Shown: positions 60,954 through 64,000 of the stretch, one piece after another
Layout: each line of letters opens with the position of its first letter
Numbering within the stretch: position 1 is the stretch's first letter
Source: Bacillota bacterium
GTDB taxonomy: Bacteria; Bacillota; Clostridia; Peptostreptococcales; Anaerovoracaceae
Length of the DNA: 64,000 nucleotides
Direction of reading: 5' to 3'
Assembly: GCA_017459895.1 (NCBI GenBank)
Contig: JAFUCA010000006.1
Location: forward strand, 186,001 to 250,000
The notes under the pieces: model-generated
Told to the model about the DNA's origin: nothing
Database searches by the model: none
Seen by the model: only the letters and a program-made list of their open reading frames with translations
Position numbers and translations under genes: made by a program

Positions 60954-61796
60954 ATGAGAGAATTGGATGTCAGAGAGATTACGGAGGCGGTTGCCAGCCT
61001 TTGCGTGAAGGCGAACCACCATCTCGAGGGGAGCACGAAGGCCTGCATCGCCCGGTTCGCTGCGGAGGAGCCGTGGGCTCCTGCAAAGGCTGTGCTGGAC
61101 ATTATCGAAGAGAACATCGCGATCGCGGAGGAAGGGGAATTTCCCCTCTGCCAGGATACGGGGATGGCCTGTGTGTTCATCGACTTGGGCCAGGAGGTGC
61201 ACCTTACCGGCGGGCTCCTGGAAGATGCGGTGAATGAAGGCGTGCGCCGGGGCTACGGAGAAGGATATCTCCGAAAGTCCATCGTGGCGGATCCGCTGCG
61301 CCGGGAAAACACCGGGGACAACACACCGGCGGATCTGGTGGTGCGGCTTACCGCCGGCGACCGGGTGAAGATCACGGTGGCGCCGAAGGGCTTCGGCTCA
61401 GAGAACATGAGTCAGATCCGGATGCTCCCGCCGTCGGCCGGAGCACAGGGGGTCGAGGATTTCGTGGTTTCGGTATGCGAGGCCGCAGGAGCCAATCCCT
61501 GTCCGCCCATCGTGGTGGGCGTCGGCATCGGAGGCAATTTCAATAAGGCAGCCCTGCTGGCCAAACGGGCGCTGCTGCAGCCTTTGGACGAGGACAATCC
61601 GGATCCGTATTACGCCGAGATGGAGCACCGGCTTCTGGAGCGGATCAACGGACTGGGGATCGGGCCCCAGGGCTTCGGCGGCCGCACCACTGCGCTGAAG
61701 GTGAACATCCTCAGTGCTCCCACGCATATCGCGGGGCTGCCGGTGGCGGTGAACATCAACTGCCACGTGAGCCGGCACGCGGAAGTGGTGGTGTGA
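60954..61796 (+). CDS. fumarate hydratase class I, alpha subunit (TtdA-like)
   Basis: 280 residues, the normal length for the separate N-terminal subunit of iron-sulfur hydro-lyases. LCQDTGMACVFIDLGQ holds the first FeS cysteine; KGFGSENMSQIRMLPPS, CPPIVVGVGIGGNF and VAVNINCHVSRH follow. With the beta subunit it interconverts fumarate and malate (tartrate dehydratase is the alternative). An exact 11-mer (60994) and near-copies (61083, 61577) lie in it. Unusually, the beta subunit starts 331 bp later. Confidence 0.93.
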   Translation: MRELDVREITEAVASLCVKANHHLEGSTKACIARFAAEEPWAPAKAVLDIIEENIAIAEEGEFPLCQDTGMACVFIDLGQEVHLTGGLLEDAVNEGVRRGYGEGYLRKSIVADPLRRENTGDNTPADLVVRLTAGDRVKITVAPKGFGSENMSQIRMLPPSAGAQGVEDFVVSVCEAAGANPCPPIVVGVGIGGNFNKAALLAKRALLQPLDEDNPDPYYAEMEHRLLERINGLGIGPQGFGGRTTALKVNILSAPTHIAGLPVAVNINCHVSRHAEVVV

Positions 61797-61867
61797 GTCG
61801 CAAGACCAGTGCCGGGCAACCGGCAAGGCGCCATAATACTGAAAGAACAGTGTATATGCAAGCCGAT

Positions 61868-62015
61868 GATCAGTGGAACGCAGGTCATTGTCGGATTGTA
61901 ACCTGCGTTACTGTAAAAAAGACCATGAGAAACGGGACCCGATCAGTGGGATGATTAAAATCCACTGATCAGAGCGAATCAAATGAGATCAGATTACAGT
62001 AAGACGCTCATTTGA
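61868..62015. repeat. inverted-repeat cluster F between the fumarase subunits
   Basis: Three 9-bp inverted pairs: AACGCAGGT-N15-ACCTGCGTT (61877-61909), GATCAGTGG-N12-CCACTGATC (61941-61970) and TCAAATGAG-N19-CTCATTTGA (61979-62015). GATCAGTGG also occurs at 61868, exactly 73 bp before its second copy. The first pair is followed by CTGTAAAAAAG. ATAATACTGAA is repeated near 61830 and 62033. No gene is seen in the 331-bp gap. Confidence 0.7.
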
Positions 62016-62127
62016 GGTCAGCAACCAGGGATAATACTGAACAGAAGCTCTGAAGAAGACGAAAACTACAGTAACATATATTGTGCGAAAAGGGATCATT
62101 GCTCATTGCCGGCAAGGGGGAAGCAAC

Positions 62128-62700
62128 ATGGAATATCAACTAAAAGAACCGTTCGCGAAGGAAGCGGTGAAAGCATTCCGCGCGGGGGACCAGGTGCGCA
62201 TTACGGGGACCATTTATACGGCCCGGGATGCAGCCCACAAAAGAATCACAGAGATGATCGAACGCGGAGAGCAGCCGCCCTTTGAGATAAACAATTCCAT
62301 TATATATTACGTCGGACCGACTCCCGCCAAGCCGGGCAATCCCATCGGATCCGCCGGTCCGACGACCAGCTACCGGATGGATGCCTACGCACCGAAGCTG
62401 CTGGAGCTGGGACAGCTGATGATGATCGGCAAAGGGCAGCGATCCGAGGAAGTGGCGCAGGCAGCCCTTCGAAACGGCGCAGTTTATGCGGCCGCCATCG
62501 GGGGCGCGGCGGCGGTGATGGCCCGGTGTGTGAAGTCGGCGGAGGTGATCGCCTTCCCGGACCTTGGCGCGGAGGCAGTCCGGCGCCTGTATGTGGAAGA
62601 CCTGCCGGTGACCATCGTGCTGGATACTGCCGGAGGGAACCTGTATGAAGAGGGCCGGGCGGCGTATCTGGAGAGTATTGTTCAGGAGGAAGAACTATGA
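62128..62700 (+). CDS. fumarate hydratase class I, beta subunit (TtdB-like)
   Basis: 190 residues from ATG 62128. The C-terminal subunit's swivel-domain signatures are GDQVRITGTIYTARDAAHK, NNSIIYYVGPTPAKPGNPIG, AGPTTSYRMD, and GKGQRSEEV. It pairs with the alpha subunit encoded upstream. Its stop overlaps the DUF169 start by 4 bp. Confidence 0.94.
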   Translation: MEYQLKEPFAKEAVKAFRAGDQVRITGTIYTARDAAHKRITEMIERGEQPPFEINNSIIYYVGPTPAKPGNPIGSAGPTTSYRMDAYAPKLLELGQLMMIGKGQRSEEVAQAALRNGAVYAAAIGGAAAVMARCVKSAEVIAFPDLGAEAVRRLYVEDLPVTIVLDTAGGNLYEEGRAAYLESIVQEEEL

Positions 62701-63473
62701 GCTACAGTGAATTTATCAAGGAAATGAAAATGGACGGCAGGCTGATCGCCATCACCAGAGTCCACAAAGAAGATGCAGAGCTGACGGACACCTTCGGATG
62801 CATTTACCGCACCCTGCGAAAGGTGCTGGCGGGGGAGACCTTCACCTTCGCTCTGGACAACTGCAGCTGTTCCGGCTTCGATCACAACACCGGGCTGAGG
62901 GATGATATGCCCAACACACCGGGGGGATTCGGAGTGTTCCTGTCCTATGGATCGGATCAGCAGTGGACGCCGCCGGGGGAGAAGTTCAAATGCGATCCCG
63001 AAACGGCGGAGGCTATGTGGGGATGCCTTCCGAAGGATGTGATGACGTCATCGGAGGAGGTGTTCGATGCCCTGCGGTTTGAGCCGTACCGGGAGGGGCT
63101 GCATCCCGACATCGTAGTCGCCTTCTGCAATCCCGACCAGCTGTCTGCGATGATCGTGCTCCACGGATACGATAAGCCGGAGTACGACCGGGTGATCGCG
63201 TCCACTGTTTCCGGCTGCGCCTCCATGGTGCGGATTCCATTGAATGAGCTGAAGAGCGATAAGCCCAGGGCGGTGATCACCGGGACTGATCTGGCCGCCC
63301 GCAAGTTCGTCCCCGAAGGGGAGCTGGCCTTTGCGGTCACCGGGCCGGAGTTCGATAAGATGCTGAGCGTCACGGAGGAGTGCTTCTTCCATTCACCGGT
63401 CTGGAAGCCGGTCCGTAACCGTTTGCGGGCGGAGGAGCATCTGGAGGATGCGAAGTTCACCCGGCTGGCTTAA
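62697..63473 (+). CDS. DUF169 family protein
   Basis: 258 residues. DUF169 landmarks: a Cys-rich NCSCSGFDHNTGL, GGFGVFLSYG, PDIVVAFCNPDQLSAMI, STVSGCASMVRIPL, and the C-terminal SVTEECFFHSPVWKPVR. Function is unknown; the conserved Cys residues suggest metal or redox binding. It is translationally coupled to the fumarase beta gene by an ATGA overlap, which is notable. The 11-mer begins on the base after its stop codon. Confidence 0.88.
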   Translation: MSYSEFIKEMKMDGRLIAITRVHKEDAELTDTFGCIYRTLRKVLAGETFTFALDNCSCSGFDHNTGLRDDMPNTPGGFGVFLSYGSDQQWTPPGEKFKCDPETAEAMWGCLPKDVMTSSEEVFDALRFEPYREGLHPDIVVAFCNPDQLSAMIVLHGYDKPEYDRVIASTVSGCASMVRIPLNELKSDKPRAVITGTDLAARKFVPEGELAFAVTGPEFDKMLSVTEECFFHSPVWKPVRNRLRAEEHLEDAKFTRLA

Positions 63474-63491
63474 GCAAAGGCTGGAGTTGTG

Positions 63492-63741
63492 TTGCAGATT
63501 GATCGAGGGTTAGGGAAGAATCTGCAAATAACCGGCTGCAAGCCATTGATTTTAGAGACGGATAGAGCTGAAATTGCAGATTTGATATCCGTATATCCGA
63601 ATCTGCAACAAAGGAGCATGAATGATTGCAGATTTAACAGTAACGAATTCGAATCTGCAATTCAGCCATAAATTATCCCTGATCAGAGGCTTTACGGAGG
63701 TCGGGATTGCAGATTTGATGTATCTTAATTCAGATCTGCAA
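63492..63741. repeat. inverted-arm array D (TTGCAGATT family, 4 units)
   Basis: TTGCAGATT-N17-AATCTGCAA units at 63492-63527 (N18), 63574-63608, 63626-63660 and 63707-63741 (one G-T arm pair). Gaps between units are 46, 17 and 46 bp; the middle gap equals the inner spacing. The array is bracketed by exact 11-mers at 63474 and 63768. The 389-bp gap has no visible gene. Confidence 0.88.
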
Positions 63742-63862
63742 CAGAGCAATACCGGAAGAGCTCTGGGCCAGCCTTTGCATGGCCTCTTGTGAAAAGCCGC
63801 AGGCGGGTGTAGAATGATGGGGCGGCGGGGCCGCAATATGCATAAAGGACGAGGTAAGAAAT

Positions 63863-64000
63863 ATGTTTGACAACTTAAAAAAACTTCAGGCGGACGGCGC
63901 GCAGGGCGGCGAACCGGTGACGGACCAGAACTGTACACATAACTGCAGCAGCTGTCCCAGCGCGGGGGGCTGCGGCAGCTTTGATCCGAAGAGCCTGCTG
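63863..64000 (+). CDS. probable start of an Mrp/NBP35-type FeS carrier ATPase, cut by the window edge
   Basis: 46 residues visible from ATG 63863 behind GAGG. CTHNCSSCPSAGGCGSFDPK is a Cys-rich segment like the short N-terminal extension found on clostridial Mrp proteins. The P-loop that would prove this lies outside the window, so any other small Cys-rich protein remains possible. Confidence 0.4.
   Translation, partial: MFDNLKKLQADGAQGGEPVTDQNCTHNCSSCPSAGGCGSFDPKSLL

Noticed and set aside
445-63778. The 11-mer as a Chi or KOPS site
   Set aside because: Orientation is nearly balanced (9 versus 12 exact copies) and mixed along the window, and opposed pairs occur; replication-oriented signals should be biased. 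Not excluded if a replication terminus lies inside the window.
63863-64000. Naming the last partial gene Mrp with confidence
   Set aside because: Only 46 residues are visible, without the P-loop; kept as a tentative call.

Overview
The window reads as a G+C-rich (roughly mid-50s percent by eye) chromosome segment of an anaerobic, low-G+C-phylum (Bacillota/Clostridia-type) bacterium. Support: Firmicutes-style sigma-A promoters and strong Shine-Dalgarno sequences, scpA-scpB, superoxide reductase (desulfoferrodoxin), thiolase, a two-subunit fumarase, a putrescine-type aminotransferase, an alanine/ornithine-racemase-family enzyme, a sigma-54 activator and a radical-SAM/DUF4130 DNA-metabolism pair. 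A relative of amino-acid-fermenting Anaerovoracaceae ([Eubacterium] Family XIII) would fit, but that placement is only a guess.

Layout. 0-6.6 kb: a truncated type-B carboxylesterase, then a secreted M28 peptidase flanked by two membrane-bound LuxR-type regulators, ending at a tRNA-Arg(CCU). 6.8-17.6 kb: a repeat-rich gap, a Glu/Pro-rich membrane protein, a thioesterase, the housekeeping run prfA-ywlC-rpiB-upp-tyrS, and a giant BspA-type LRR surface protein. 17.7-20 kb: an accessory patch with two proteins that each begin with an HTH (HTH-Uma2 and HTH-DUF3990/ADP-ribosyltransferase-like, the latter with a small unknown partner). 20-28.5 kb: rplM-rpsI, a secreted FnIII protein, PhzF, a P-type ATPase whose phospho-acceptor Asp is Asn, patA and scpAB. 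28.5-36 kb: a PD-(D/E)XK-like gene and tatD between two inverted-repeat arrays, then YgjP, DUF2075 and DUF853 proteins. 34.9-40.3 kb: a PAS/sigma-54 activator and a -24/-12 promoter in front of an amidohydrolase, an APC transporter and flavin-binding-fold proteins. 40.4-43 kb: an NMT1/SsuABC-like ABC importer. 43.5-45.9 kb: radical SAM and DUF4130 genes behind a LexA-like box. 46.2-52.5 kb: surE operon, thlA, ADP-ribosylglycohydrolase, desulfoferrodoxin. 52.6-64 kb: DUF202, an ECF sigma factor with a membrane beta-propeller partner, mutY, an iteron-controlled AAA ATPase, racemase, GNAT, D-hydroxyacid dehydrogenase, split fumarase, DUF169, and the start of a probable Mrp protein.

Two DNA-level signals run across the window and are not explained by genes. 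First, the 11-mer GCAAAGGCTGG (either strand) occurs 21 times exactly by my hand scan and about 15 more times with one mismatch. It is read in several protein frames, is enriched just after stop codons, and twice forms an inverted pair. It looks like a DNA-uptake-type signal word. Second, several intergenic regions hold short arrays of fixed 9-bp inverted arms around non-conserved sequence of fixed length. In the main family (AACTCTGCC-N24-GGCAGAGTT, nine copies at three loci) the repeat period is exactly 73 bp at two loci. Other loci use different arm sequences with the same design and in part the same 73-bp spacing. I do not recognise this arrangement as any described element.
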